A stretch of 48,891 bases of DNA from Polaromonas sp. (GCA_021737975.1 JAIPCZ010000019.1:1-48891), one strand, 5' to 3'. Counted from the first letter of the stretch, positions 35,304 to 43,933 are shown. The notes: generated from the sequence alone by a model not told the origin. Program-made: numbers and translations.

Positions 35304-35319
35304 TGCGCGTAATTCACTC
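35304..35319. promoter_or_regulatory. Candidate activator site upstream of the AtuA promoter
   Basis: TGCGCGTAATTCACTC matches the perfect palindrome upstream of the dpp operon (read on the other strand) at 13 of 16 positions. It lies about 90-105 bp upstream of the -24 element, a normal enhancer distance, and overlaps the stop codon of the activator gene. Confidence 0.45.
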
Positions 35320-36306
35320 CGCTTTGAGCAGGCCCAGTTTCAACATCTGGTGACGCAGGGCATGACGCGACAACTTGAGTTGGTCGGCGGCCAGCGTCAG
35401 GTTATGGTCACTGGCCTGCACGACCTGCTCAATCAATTGTTTCTGAAAGTTTCCCGTGGCCCGGTGGTAGTCCATGTCGGCGGGCCACGCGGTGGGCTCG
35501 GCCGCCGTCGGGGCCAATGCCGGCACCTTTTGCACCTCCCGCAAAATCCGCGCTGGAAGATGGGAGGCCAGCAAGCGGTCGCCGTCCTCGAGCAGGCAGA
35601 TGCGCTCGGTCAGGTTTTCCAGTTCGCGCACATTGCCGGGCCAGCGGTAGGTCAAAAAAATGCGCTCGGCTTCAGCGTCGACTTTCTTGCGCAGCCCGCC
35701 ATACATCTGGTGGTATTTGTGCAGGAAATTGTCGGTGAGCAGCAAAATGTCTTCGCCGCGCTCGCGCAAGGGCGGGATGTTGATGGAGATGACTTGCAGG
35801 CGGTAATACAGGTCATCGCGGAAATTACCTGCATTCACTTCCTGCAGCAGGATTTTGTTGGTGGCGGCGATGAAGCGAACGTCCACATCGATCGGCTTGA
35901 CCGCGCCGACCCGACGGAATCGCTTGGTATCGAGCAGCGTGAGAATTTTGGCCTGCATGACCGGGTCGAGTTCGCGAACCTCGTCCAGAAACACCGAGCC
36001 GCCATTGCCCGCCTCGATCAAGCCCTCCTTTTTAAGGACAGCGCCGGTGAAGGCACCGCGCTCGTGGCCAAACAACTCGGACTCCAGCAGTTCTGCGGGT
36101 ATGGCGGCGCAATTGATGTCAACAAAAGCCTTGTGGGCGCGCTGTGAGCCTTCGTGAATCATGCGCGCCACCAGCCCCTTGCCGGTTCCGGTCTCGCCGT
36201 AAATCAACACGGTGCCCGCCTTGCTGGGCGCCACCCGTGTGATCAGGGCGCGCAGCGCCACAATGCTCGGGTGATTGCCGATGAGCTGTGTTTGCGGGGT
36301 GCTCAT
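35314..36306 (-). CDS. Sigma-54 dependent transcriptional activator without sensory domain
   Basis: A 330-residue bacterial enhancer-binding protein. The AAA+ domain starts almost at the N-terminus: Walker A GETGTGKG (37-44), the sigma-54 contact motif GAFTGA (84-89), Walker B SVFLDEV (104-110) and RWPGNVRELENL. A Fis-type helix-turn-helix ends the protein (NLTLAADQLKLSRHALRHQM). There is no receiver, GAF or PAS domain, as in PspF, so control must come from a partner protein or from its own expression. The residues after Walker B read REL instead of the usual GEL/ADM. ATG 36306 overlaps the stop of the C45 gene (ATGA). As the last gene of the dpp operon it probably activates its own operon and the AtuA operon just downstream. 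Confidence 0.93.
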   Translation of the reverse strand: MSTPQTQLIGNHPSIVALRALITRVAPSKAGTVLIYGETGTGKGLVARMIHEGSQRAHKAFVDINCAAIPAELLESELFGHERGAFTGAVLKKEGLIEAGNGGSVFLDEVRELDPVMQAKILTLLDTKRFRRVGAVKPIDVDVRFIAATNKILLQEVNAGNFRDDLYYRLQVISINIPPLRERGEDILLLTDNFLHKYHQMYGGLRKKVDAEAERIFLTYRWPGNVRELENLTERICLLEDGDRLLASHLPARILREVQKVPALAPTAAEPTAWPADMDYHRATGNFQKQLIEQVVQASDHNLTLAADQLKLSRHALRHQMLKLGLLKAE

Positions 36307-37424
36307 GAGGCTTGCCCGGCGGGGTTTGCCGCTGCGAGTTCTGAGAGGCAAAAACGTGCCCAGGTCGAGTTGCACGGGTTGCCGTTGGAGATGTGCAGCG
36401 TCTGGCTGGCGGTTTCATACACCACGGAGGACAGGGTTCGGGCCTGCGTCTGGCTGTCGGCGTCGGCATGTAAACAGATGCTGCCCCTGTCTTGATGGCT
36501 GGACATCAGGGCCTGCGCCTTGGACACGCTCATGGTGCTGCCATGCTGGCCCAGATAAGCCTGAACCTGTGACAAGCGCAGAGGGGAGGAGTCGCTCAGG
36601 TCGTCGCACGGCAAGACCATCTGCGCCGCCATCTGCGGGTCGAGGTAATGGTTGGTTCGCGCCACCGAGGCCATCGATCGAATCATGACGGGCGCTCGTG
36701 TATGCCCCAGTTCCACACCGGCGGTGGTTCCGCAGGCATCACCCAGCACCAGTGAGCCGCCCCCTGCGTGCGGCACTGCGGCGATAAACGCCAGGGCCTC
36801 GTCAACATCCGCACACTCGCGCAGCAGTGCCGTCATGAGGAAATAGCGCAGCCAGCCGACACCGTGATCGTGTGTGCCGATTTGCGTGTCGACCACGGCC
36901 AGTCCGGCGGAGTTGATGCCGCTGGAAAATGCCCCCGGGCTGCCCAGGCTGCCGACACACAGCAGTGTGCGCGCCCCGGCGGCAGGGTCACAATGCAAAA
37001 AGAGCTGCTGCAAAACACCGTGCTCACCGCGGTAATCACGATTTTTGACCACAAGGGAGCCCCCGGCGGCGAGGCATTGCGCCCAGGAGGTGCAACCATC
37101 GCGCTCCACCGGGCTTGATGTCGACATGTCCTGCACAACATTGGCGTGCAAATAGGCCAGCACTTGGTCATGGGTCAGTCCAAACCCGGTGGCCAATCCC
37201 AATGACTCGTCAAAGCCCGATGGATCCTGCGCTTCAAGAAATTCCTTTTGCTGCTGCAGATAGGTTTTCATCCGTGGCAAGTCCAGCATCGGCTGGACCG
37301 ATGCGAGGCGCCCCAAGATGGCAGCGCGCACCCGCGGCACCAGGGCCGGCCGGGACAAGGATTGCTGCCGGCCGCGCGCCAGCGCGGACCCTGTCAGTGT
37401 GATCAAGGAAAGCGCTTCATTCAC
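36303..37424 (-). CDS. C45-family autoproteolytic amidase/acyltransferase
   Basis: A 373-residue Ntn-hydrolase of the type of fungal acyl-CoA:6-aminopenicillanate acyltransferase. Such proteins cut themselves before a cysteine that becomes the nucleophile; here that is C111 in ERDGCTSWAQ, and N128-R129-D130 (VKNRDYRGEH) is the usual following motif. VVDTQIGTHDHGVGWLRYF, GSLVLGDACGTTAGVE and SVARTNHYLD are further family marks. No signal peptide, so it acts in the cytoplasm on something that is imported. It starts with GTG after GAGGAG and overlaps dppF by 8 bp. Being inside a peptide-transporter operon suggests hydrolysis of an N-acyl amino acid or peptide amide. Confidence 0.85.
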   Translation of the reverse strand: MNEALSLITLTGSALARGRQQSLSRPALVPRVRAAILGRLASVQPMLDLPRMKTYLQQQKEFLEAQDPSGFDESLGLATGFGLTHDQVLAYLHANVVQDMSTSSPVERDGCTSWAQCLAAGGSLVVKNRDYRGEHGVLQQLFLHCDPAAGARTLLCVGSLGSPGAFSSGINSAGLAVVDTQIGTHDHGVGWLRYFLMTALLRECADVDEALAFIAAVPHAGGGSLVLGDACGTTAGVELGHTRAPVMIRSMASVARTNHYLDPQMAAQMVLPCDDLSDSSPLRLSQVQAYLGQHGSTMSVSKAQALMSSHQDRGSICLHADADSQTQARTLSSVVYETASQTLHISNGNPCNSTWARFCLSELAAANPAGQAS

Positions 37425-38412
37425 GGGTGTCGCTCCTCAGGCAGGCCACACTGTGCGTGGCCTGCAGATGCAGGCCTTTCAGGCGGGGGGACTGGCCGGC
37501 GCATTCGGGCATGGCCACCGGGCAGCGGGTGTGAAACTTGCAGCCGCTGGGCGGGTTCAAAGGCGAGGGCAAGTCGCCGCTCAGCACGGTGCGGGTTCGC
37601 GCGGTGTTGGGCACCAGTCGCGGCACGGCGGACAGCAGCGCTTGCGTGTAGGGGTGCTGTGGACTGTTGATGATGTCCAGGGTGCGGCCGATCTCCACAA
37701 TCTCGCCGAGGTACATCACGGCGATGCGGTCCGCCAGGTGGCCCACTGCCGCAATGTCGTGCGAGACAAAAATATAGGTCAGGTTGAACTCGGCCTTGAG
37801 TTCGCCGAGTAACTCCAGAATCTGCGCCTTGATCGACACATCGAGTGCCGACACCGGCTCGTCGCAGACCACCAGCGCCGGGCGCGACACCAGGGCGCGG
37901 GCGATGCCGATGCGCTGGCGCTGGCCGCCTGAGAACTGGTGCGGGTAGCGGTCAAACTGATCGGGCCGGAAGCCGACGCGCTGCAAGATTCGCTCGACCT
38001 GCTCATTGTTTGATTCGGCGCTGTCGCTGCTGTGCAATTGCAGGGGTAGCGAGACGATTTCCCGGATCGACTTGCGCGGGTTCAGCGAGGCGTAGGGGTC
38101 CTGAAAGATGATTTGCAGGCGCGAACGCATGCGCATCATGTCGCCAGCGTTCATGGCGGAGAGGTCCTGGCCGTCAAACACCGTGCGCCCGCTGCTGGGC
38201 TCGACCAGGCGCAAGATGGATCGGCCCAGGGTGGACTTGCCACAGCCCGATTCGCCGATCAGCCCAAGGGTCTCGCCGCGCTGGACATCCAGCGTCACGC
38301 CATTGAGCGCATGCACCACGCTGCGTTTTTCGCCGGTCAGGCGCTGGGCCAGGCTGCGCGGCCGCTCAAAATGCTTGACCAGACCCTCAACACGTAACAA
38401 GGGGGCATTCAT
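37417..38412 (-). CDS. dppF: Dipeptide/oligopeptide ABC transporter ATPase (DppF/OppF-like)
   Basis: One of two ATPases of this importer. About 331 residues from MNAPLLRVEG; Walker A GESGCGKST, QIIFQDPYASLNPR, signature FSGGQRQR, Walker B LVVCDEPVSALDVS, and the C-terminal oligopeptide-transporter domain with FHTRCPVAMPEC, whose cysteines may bind an iron-sulfur cluster as in DppD/DppF relatives. ATG 38412 lies 4 bp after the dppD stop. Confidence 0.92.
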   Translation of the reverse strand: MNAPLLRVEGLVKHFERPRSLAQRLTGEKRSVVHALNGVTLDVQRGETLGLIGESGCGKSTLGRSILRLVEPSSGRTVFDGQDLSAMNAGDMMRMRSRLQIIFQDPYASLNPRKSIREIVSLPLQLHSSDSAESNNEQVERILQRVGFRPDQFDRYPHQFSGGQRQRIGIARALVSRPALVVCDEPVSALDVSIKAQILELLGELKAEFNLTYIFVSHDIAAVGHLADRIAVMYLGEIVEIGRTLDIINSPQHPYTQALLSAVPRLVPNTARTRTVLSGDLPSPLNPPSGCKFHTRCPVAMPECAGQSPRLKGLHLQATHSVACLRSDTRE

Positions 38413-38416
38413 GGCT

Positions 38417-39433
38417 TTAACTTTCCTCAATCTGGATGCAACGCACCTCATGCCCATCGGCATGGCGCGTCAGGGCAATCGCTGCCAGGCAGGCCTCGGT
38501 GCGCTGCGTGCAGCGCGAGTAAAAATGGCATTGCGCCGGGAAGTTGACCAGATTGGGCACCGTGCCGGGGATGGGCCGCACCGGGGCCGACAAGTCTTCA
38601 ACCCGGGGCGTGGCTTGCAGCAGGCCGCGCGTGTACGGATGCCTGGGCGCGCCGATCACCTCGGAAGTCAGGCCCGACTCCACCACCTGGCCGGCGTACA
38701 TCACCACCACACGGTCGCATTGCTCGGCGACCACGCCCAGATCGTGCGTGATCAGCACCATGCTCATGCCCAGTTTGCGGCGCAGCGAGGCGATCAGTTC
38801 GAGCACCTGGGCTTGAATCGTCACATCGAGCGCGGTAGTGGGTTCATCGGCAATCAGCAAACGGGGCTTGCAGGCCAGCGCAATCGCAATCATGATGCGC
38901 TGGCGCATGCCGCCGGAAAATTGGTGCGGGTAGTCTTTCAAGCGGGTCTCGGCGGCGGGAATGCCGACCAGCGCCAGGACATCCACAGCGCGGGTGCGGG
39001 CCAGGCGCTTTTTCTGCCAGTAGGGCTGCGCAGCAATGTCCTCGTCATGCGCCAGGATGACTTCGAGCAACTGCTGCTCGATCGTCATCGCCGGGTTCAG
39101 TGCCGTGAGCGCGTCCTGCATGGTCATGGCAATCTGTTTGCCCCGGATCCGGCGCAGCGCCTCGGCCGACAACTTGCGCAGATCGGTGCCGTCAAAAATC
39201 ACTTGACCGGCGGCGATTTTCCCCGGCGGCTTGATCAAGCCCATGACGCTGGCAAAACTCACGCTCTTGCCTGAGCCGGACTCGCCCACAATGCCGACAC
39301 ACTCGCCGGGCATGACGTCCAGGCTGACATCCTGCACCGCCTTGAGCAAGCCGGAGGGGGTCGAGAACTCGGTGGACAAACCCCTGATGCTCAAAATGGG
39401 ACGTTCTCTGCTTGTTGTGGTCATGGTGTTCAT
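38417..39433 (-). CDS. dppD: Dipeptide/oligopeptide ABC transporter ATPase (DppD/OppD-like)
   Basis: Second ATPase, about 338 residues. Walker [10 protein letters not shown] (the last residue is V where S/T is usual for the position after K-S), [16 protein letters not shown], signature FSGGMRQR, Walker [15 protein letters not shown], and the C-terminal [14 protein letters not shown] cysteine motif. Start is uncertain: ATG 39433, ATG 39424 or GTG 39451; none has a strong ribosome site. It follows dppC closely. Confidence 0.92.
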   Translation of the reverse strand: MNTMTTTSRERPILSIRGLSTEFSTPSGLLKAVQDVSLDVMPGECVGIVGESGSGKSVSFASVMGLIKPPGKIAAGQVIFDGTDLRKLSAEALRRIRGKQIAMTMQDALTALNPAMTIEQQLLEVILAHDEDIAAQPYWQKKRLARTRAVDVLALVGIPAAETRLKDYPHQFSGGMRQRIMIAIALACKPRLLIADEPTTALDVTIQAQVLELIASLRRKLGMSMVLITHDLGVVAEQCDRVVVMYAGQVVESGLTSEVIGAPRHPYTRGLLQATPRVEDLSAPVRPIPGTVPNLVNFPAQCHFYSRCTQRTEACLAAIALTRHADGHEVRCIQIEES

Positions 39434-39454
39434 TTGGCAGGTTTGACTCACAGC

Positions 39455-40366
39455 TTATTCGTGCAAACGCGGATCAAAAGCATCGCGCAGCCCTTGGCTT
39501 GCGACGTTGATGGCCAGCACAAGAAGCAGGATGGCGACACCAGAGAAAGTTGATACCCACCAGGCGTCCCAGATAAACGAGCGCCCGTCGGCCACCAGGG
39601 ACCCCCAGGAGGCCGTTGGTGGCTGCACGCCGATGCCCAAAAAGGACAGGCTGGCCTCCAGAATGATCACATGGGCCATGCGCAGGGTCGAGACCACGAT
39701 CACGGAGGACAGAATATTTGGCAGGATCTCGCGCGCCATGATGTACAGCGAGGAGCCACCCACCGCGCGCGCCGCCTCGACGTATTCGACCTCGCGCAGG
39801 GCCATGGTCTCGCCCCGGACCAGGCGGCACGGTATCACCCACTCCTTGTAGGCCAGCGCCAGAATGATGTTCTGCAGACCCGGGCCCATCATGGCCATCA
39901 GACCAATGGCAAACAGCAGGTAGGGGAATGCCAGAAGGATGTCGACCACGCGGGAAATCACGGTGTCGACCCAGCCGCGCAAATAGCCCGACAACAGACC
40001 CGCCACGACGCCCACGGCTGTGGCGATGAAGATCACCGCAGCGCCGATAAAGATCGACACGCGCGAGCCAAAAATAATGCGCGACAGCAGGTCGCGCCCC
40101 AGCGCATCACAGCCCAGCGGATAGGCCCATTCGCCGCCCTCCATCCAGACCGGAGCTTGCAGGCGACGCAGCAAATCGCTGTCATTGGGGTCTTGCGGAG
40201 CGATCCATGGCGCAAAAATCGCCATCAAAAGAAACAGCAGCACCACGGCGCTGGCCGCCATGGCGAAACGGTTTTGGGTAAACCGCCGCCAACTCAGGCG
40301 CAGCGGCGATTCTGCTGCGGAGGCAGAAGGGGTCAAAGCCGTCAAGGCAGTTGGTGCCGATGTCAT
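39455..40366 (-). CDS. dppC: Dipeptide-type ABC transporter permease (DppC-like)
   Basis: Inner-membrane permease of 303 residues, about six helices, with a cytoplasmic N-terminal tail (FTQNRFAMAASAVVLLFLLM) and the EAA loop EAARAVGGSSLYIMAREILP. PLGCDALGRDLLSRIIFGSR is the standard DppC signature. ATG overlaps the dppB stop by 4 bp. Confidence 0.93.
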   Translation of the reverse strand: MTSAPTALTALTPSASAAESPLRLSWRRFTQNRFAMAASAVVLLFLLMAIFAPWIAPQDPNDSDLLRRLQAPVWMEGGEWAYPLGCDALGRDLLSRIIFGSRVSIFIGAAVIFIATAVGVVAGLLSGYLRGWVDTVISRVVDILLAFPYLLFAIGLMAMMGPGLQNIILALAYKEWVIPCRLVRGETMALREVEYVEAARAVGGSSLYIMAREILPNILSSVIVVSTLRMAHVIILEASLSFLGIGVQPPTASWGSLVADGRSFIWDAWWVSTFSGVAILLLVLAINVASQGLRDAFDPRLHE

Positions 40367-41370
40367 AAACGAACCCGTGGATTAAGAACGGTGTAGAGCA
40401 AATCTGCCAAAAAGTTGATCACCACATAGGTCAGGGCGTAGAGCAGAATGGCCGCCTGGATGAGCGGGTAGTTGCGGGTAAAGATGCTTTCCACCACCAC
40501 CCGTCCCAGACCTGGCCAGCCGAAAATGGTTTCAACAATCATGCTGCCGCCCAGCAGCGAGCCCACCTCCAGCGCGGCCATGGTGACCGTCGGAATCAGG
40601 GCGTTGCGCAGCGCGTGGACAAACAGCACACGCCGGGTCGTGAGCCCCTTGGCGTGGGCAAACGTCACATAGTCCTGGCGCAACACTTCGAGCATCGACG
40701 TGCGCGTCACCCGCATCAGCACGGCGGCCATGGGCAGGCCGAGGGTCAGGGCGGGCAGCACGAGATGCGACACGGCCGAGGCAAACACCTCGAAGTTGAG
40801 CGCCAGCAGCGCGTCAATGGTCAAAAAGTGCGTCACGATGGGGACCTGACTGGCAATGTCGCTGCGGCCGGAAATGGGCAGCCATTGCATCCAGACACCA
40901 AAGACCAGCATCAGCAACAGGCCAAACCAGAAGCCGGGCATGGAAATACCGAGCAAGGAGCCCAGGGTGGCCAGCCGGTCCATCCAGGTGTTTTTCTTGA
41001 CCGCCGCCAGCACCCCGAGCGGAATCGCCACCAACAGGGCAATCAGCAGGGCTGCCACCGTCAATTCGACCGTGGCCGGCAGGCGCTCCAGGATCACCTC
41101 GCTGACCGGGCGACGATGAAAGTACGAATAGCCGAAGTTGCCTGTCGAGGCATTTTTCAGAAAATGCACAAAGCGCTGTGCCGCGGGCAAATCCAGCCCC
41201 ATGTCCTTGCGCAGCGAATCGCGCTGCTCGGTGGTGGCCTGCTGCTCTCCCAGCATGATGTCCACCGGGTCGCCGGGCGTGACCAGCATCATCAGGAAGA
41301 CGATGGCCGACACCCCCAGCATGACGGGAATAAGCTGAAACAGACGCTCCAGCAACTTGCCTAAGTTCAA
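40363..41370 (-). CDS. dppB: Dipeptide-type ABC transporter permease (DppB-like)
   Basis: Partner permease, 335 residues, six helices; LFQLIPVMLGVSAIVFLMM, MPGFWFGLLLMLVFG and the EAA-type loop TFAHAKGLTTRRVLFVHALR are typical. The start codon is TTG (41370), supported by GGAG six bases upstream and by family similarity from the first residues. A stable hairpin lies in the 91-bp gap between dppA and this gene. Confidence 0.92.
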   Translation of the reverse strand: MNLGKLLERLFQLIPVMLGVSAIVFLMMLVTPGDPVDIMLGEQQATTEQRDSLRKDMGLDLPAAQRFVHFLKNASTGNFGYSYFHRRPVSEVILERLPATVELTVAALLIALLVAIPLGVLAAVKKNTWMDRLATLGSLLGISMPGFWFGLLLMLVFGVWMQWLPISGRSDIASQVPIVTHFLTIDALLALNFEVFASAVSHLVLPALTLGLPMAAVLMRVTRTSMLEVLRQDYVTFAHAKGLTTRRVLFVHALRNALIPTVTMAALEVGSLLGGSMIVETIFGWPGLGRVVVESIFTRNYPLIQAAILLYALTYVVINFLADLLYTVLNPRVRL

Positions 41371-41390
41371 AGGAATCTCCAGGTGAGAAA

Positions 41391-41408
41391 GCCAGGGACT
41401 TCCCTGGC
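41391..41408 (-). promoter_or_regulatory. Intercistronic hairpin between dppA and dppB
   Basis: GCCAGGGA and TCCCTGGC form a perfect 8-bp dyad with two bases between. Hairpins at this place commonly protect the binding-protein message from decay so that it outnumbers the permeases; that role is inferred. Confidence 0.55.
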
Positions 41409-41461
41409 CAGGCGCCTTGAGGTGCGCCCAGCCACGTCAGTCATGCGAAGCAATGCGGGGT

Positions 41462-42994
41462 CTACTGGATGTAGGCGCGGTGCAGGTTGACCCGCGAATC
41501 CGCGCTGGGCTGCCAGCCCTTGAGGCGTTTGGAAACCCCATAGACGTCCTCAGGCACCCACAGGAAGATCCAGGGCGCATCGGCATTGACCTGTTTTTGG
41601 GCTTTCACAAACAGATCGGCACGCTTGGCCGCATCGGTCTCGGTGCTGGCGGCGCTCAGCAAACCATCGACGACACCGCTGGAATAACCGGCCGAGTTGC
41701 CACGGTCGTTGGTCTTGAGGGTGGGCGCAAAAATATCTTCCGGGTCCAGCGAGCCATTGCCCCATGACGTGTACCACATGTCACCAGTTTTGTTCTTGTC
41801 TTGCAGCCACTTGGTCCGCAGGACCGTGCCTTCGCCCACCACCACCTTGGTCCGGATGCCGGCTTTGGTCAGCAGCGAGCCGATGGCCTGGGCGGTTTCG
41901 GCGAATGAGCCTTCGACATCCAGCGTGACATCGATGCCATTGGGAAAACCGGCCTGCGTCAGCAACTGTTTGGCCTGCGCCAGGTTGTAGTCGTAGGTTT
42001 TCAGGCTTGGATCAAAACCAAAGGCATCGGGTGACAACACGCCATTGATGGGTGTGGCCGTGCCTTGAAGAATGCGCGAAATCAACAGGTTTTTGTCGAG
42101 CGCGTGGTTGGCTGCCTGGCGCACCAGGGGGTTGTTGAAGGGGGGCTTGGTGTTGTTGAGCGAGATAAAAAATGTGCGTGTTCCGCGCACCTTCATGACC
42201 ACAGCGTTTTTGCTGCTCTCGATCTGCTTCATCATGTGCGCGGGCAGTTCGGTGGCAATGTCCACGTCACCGGCCAGCAGCGCGGCGACGCGCGATGAAT
42301 TTTCGGGAATGATCTTGAAAATCACGCGGTCTGCCTTGGCCGGGCCGACCGGCGGAATCTCTGGCGAGCCGCCGTAATAGCCGGCAAAGCGCTCCATGGT
42401 GATGGAGTCACCGCGGCGCCAGTCCACCAGTTTGAATGGGCCTGTGCCGTTGACCTGTGTGGCCATCGCCGCGTCGCCGACCTTTTGGACAAAAGCCTTG
42501 GATACCACCTCCTGGAAGGGCAGCATGGACGGCAGGATGGCCCAGGGCGAGGCCAAGGTGAAGCGCACAGTGTATTTGTCAACCACGGTCACATCTTTCA
42601 AGGGACCGAGCAAACCGGCGCGCGGGCTGCTCTTGCCGTCGATCATGTCTTTCTTGATAAGGCGGTCAAAGGTGAATTTGACATCTTCCGAGGTCATCTC
42701 GTCGCCGGAGTGGAATTTGACACCCTGCCTGAGCTTGAATTCGTAGTTGGTGGAGTCGGTCTGTTTCCAGGTCGAAACCAGTTCCGGCACCACTTTCATT
42801 TTCGCGTCGCGGGTGAGGAGACCGTCGTACAGGTTGCGAATGATGGTTTCAGTTTCGCGCGAACGGTGGTTGCCCGGGTCAAGGGTCAAGGCATCCAGTC
42901 CAAAACCAACCCGGATATCCGCAGCCTGTACGTTCATCGCCGAAAACGCCAGCAAGGGCGTGGCGAGCCAAGTCAAATAGTGTGATGTCTTCAT
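41462..42994 (-). CDS. dppA: Periplasmic substrate-binding protein of the dipeptide ABC transporter (DppA-like, SBP family 5)
   Basis: A 510-residue precursor with signal peptide MKTSHYLTWLATPLLAFSAMNVQAA. The mature protein is a family 5 binding protein: VGFGLDALTLDPGNHRSRET, LRQGVKFHSGDEMTSEDVKF, NGTGPFKLVDWRRGD and RVAALLAGDVDIATELP are recognisable. Ligand type within this family (peptides, opines, nickel, glutathione, N-acyl compounds) cannot be read directly. First gene of a seven-gene operon ending with an amidase and a sigma-54 activator. GAGG lies a few bases before the ATG; a sigma-54 promoter lies about 70-90 bp upstream. Confidence 0.92.
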   Translation of the reverse strand: MKTSHYLTWLATPLLAFSAMNVQAADIRVGFGLDALTLDPGNHRSRETETIIRNLYDGLLTRDAKMKVVPELVSTWKQTDSTNYEFKLRQGVKFHSGDEMTSEDVKFTFDRLIKKDMIDGKSSPRAGLLGPLKDVTVVDKYTVRFTLASPWAILPSMLPFQEVVSKAFVQKVGDAAMATQVNGTGPFKLVDWRRGDSITMERFAGYYGGSPEIPPVGPAKADRVIFKIIPENSSRVAALLAGDVDIATELPAHMMKQIESSKNAVVMKVRGTRTFFISLNNTKPPFNNPLVRQAANHALDKNLLISRILQGTATPINGVLSPDAFGFDPSLKTYDYNLAQAKQLLTQAGFPNGIDVTLDVEGSFAETAQAIGSLLTKAGIRTKVVVGEGTVLRTKWLQDKNKTGDMWYTSWGNGSLDPEDIFAPTLKTNDRGNSAGYSSGVVDGLLSAASTETDAAKRADLFVKAQKQVNADAPWIFLWVPEDVYGVSKRLKGWQPSADSRVNLHRAYIQ

Positions 42995-43064
42995 GGTTAC
43001 CTCAGGGAGCAGGGTTAAAAAACGGACTCGGATTCAAGCCCACAATCGATGACGATTACCATTT

Positions 43065-43082
43065 GAGCAGATTCCGTGCCAA
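43065..43082 (-). promoter_or_regulatory. Sigma-54 promoter of the dpp-amidase-activator operon
   Basis: On the minus strand TTGGCACGGAATCTGCTC (43082 to 43065): GG and GC are exactly ten bases apart, and only one base (CTGC for TTGC) departs from the consensus TTGGCACG-N4-TTGCT. Transcription should begin near 43055, about 60 bases before the dppA ATG. Confidence 0.85.
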
Positions 43083-43194
43083 CTGAATAGAATCGAAAAA
43101 TCAGTAGAAACCCTTAAGGAAAGGCGGCAAAAGAGCCCCAGTTTTGACACTTTGGCGTGGTATGTTTCGATTGATGCGTGAAATTTTAACTCTA

Positions 43195-43209
43195 GCGTGT
43201 ATTACACGC
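43195..43209. promoter_or_regulatory. Perfect palindrome, candidate enhancer site for the sigma-54 activator
   Basis: GCGTGTA-T-TACACGC, 7-bp arms with one central base, 115-130 bp upstream of the -24 element. This is a usual distance for an activator site. A related 16-bp sequence lies upstream of the AtuA sigma-54 promoter. Confidence 0.6.
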
Positions 43210-43318
43210 AATCGGTGGCCTGAGACAAGGCCGGCGAATCGAGGCTGTGGCATCGCGCCGTTGAATGGCTCGTCTGCTGCCGTGTGCATGAGCCGGTTTT
43301 GAACGCGTGTCAGGACTT

Positions 43319-43933
43319 TCAGGGCGTCAGCATGCGCTCCACATAACGGGCAATGAGATCAATCTCCAGGTTCACCCTGGAGCCGACCTTCAGGGTGGCC
43401 AATGCGGTGTTTTGCACGGTGTGGGGAATCAGATTGATGGACATCTCGCAGCCCTCCACGCTGTCCTGAATCCGGTTGACAGTCAGGCTGACCCCGTTGA
43501 TGGTGATCGAGCCCTTGTAGGCCAGGTATTTGGCCAGGGCGGGTGGCGCCATGACACGCAATTGCCAGCTTTCGCCGATTTCTGCAAAGTAGGTGACTTG
43601 GCCAATGCCGTCGACATGGCCAGACACGATGTGCCCGCCCAGCCGGTCGTGCGCGCGCAGGGCCTTTTCCAGGTTGACGGAACCCAACTGGTTGAGGCCG
43701 GCGGTCTTGTCGAGCGACTCGGCCGAGATGTCGACGGTGAAATGCTGCTGCGCCGCATTGAGCGTGGTCACGGTCATGCAGGCGCCGTTGAGGGCAATGC
43801 TGTCGCCCAGGCCCACGTCGTCGAGGTAGCCGCCCGGGCAGGTGATCGTGAGGCGTTTGCCATGGGTGGCGGTGTCGCCCAGGGGGCGCACGGCGCTGAT
43901 GTGGCCGATGCCGGTGATGATGCCTGTGAACAT
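43319..43933 (-). CDS. ribE: Riboflavin synthase, alpha subunit
   Basis: Makes riboflavin from two molecules of 6,7-dimethyl-8-ribityllumazine. The 204-residue protein is two lumazine-binding barrels: MFTGIITGIGHI with LNGACMTVT in the first, and HIVSGHVDGIGQV with INGVSLTVN in the second. The N-terminal MFTGII motif takes part in catalysis. It lies 39 bp downstream of ribD, in the usual betaproteobacterial order. Confidence 0.97.
   Translation of the reverse strand: MFTGIITGIGHISAVRPLGDTATHGKRLTITCPGGYLDDVGLGDSIALNGACMTVTTLNAAQQHFTVDISAESLDKTAGLNQLGSVNLEKALRAHDRLGGHIVSGHVDGIGQVTYFAEIGESWQLRVMAPPALAKYLAYKGSITINGVSLTVNRIQDSVEGCEMSINLIPHTVQNTALATLKVGSRVNLEIDLIARYVERMLTP

Larger units (their letters stand above)
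42995..43318. other. 324-bp intergenic region holding the dpp control elements
   Basis: AT-richer than its surroundings. From dppA outward: ribosome site, leader, sigma-54 promoter (43065-43082), then a 110-bp spacer and a perfect palindrome (43195-43209) with GCGTG half-sites at 43155-43159 and 43176-43180. A weak GGCCT/AGGCC dyad (43217-43232) might help end the ribE transcript. No gene is supported here. Confidence 0.7.

Noticed and set aside
43101..43289. 62-codon minus-strand frame in the dpp control region
   Set aside because: No ribosome site or family resemblance, and it covers the candidate enhancer site and runs toward the promoter.
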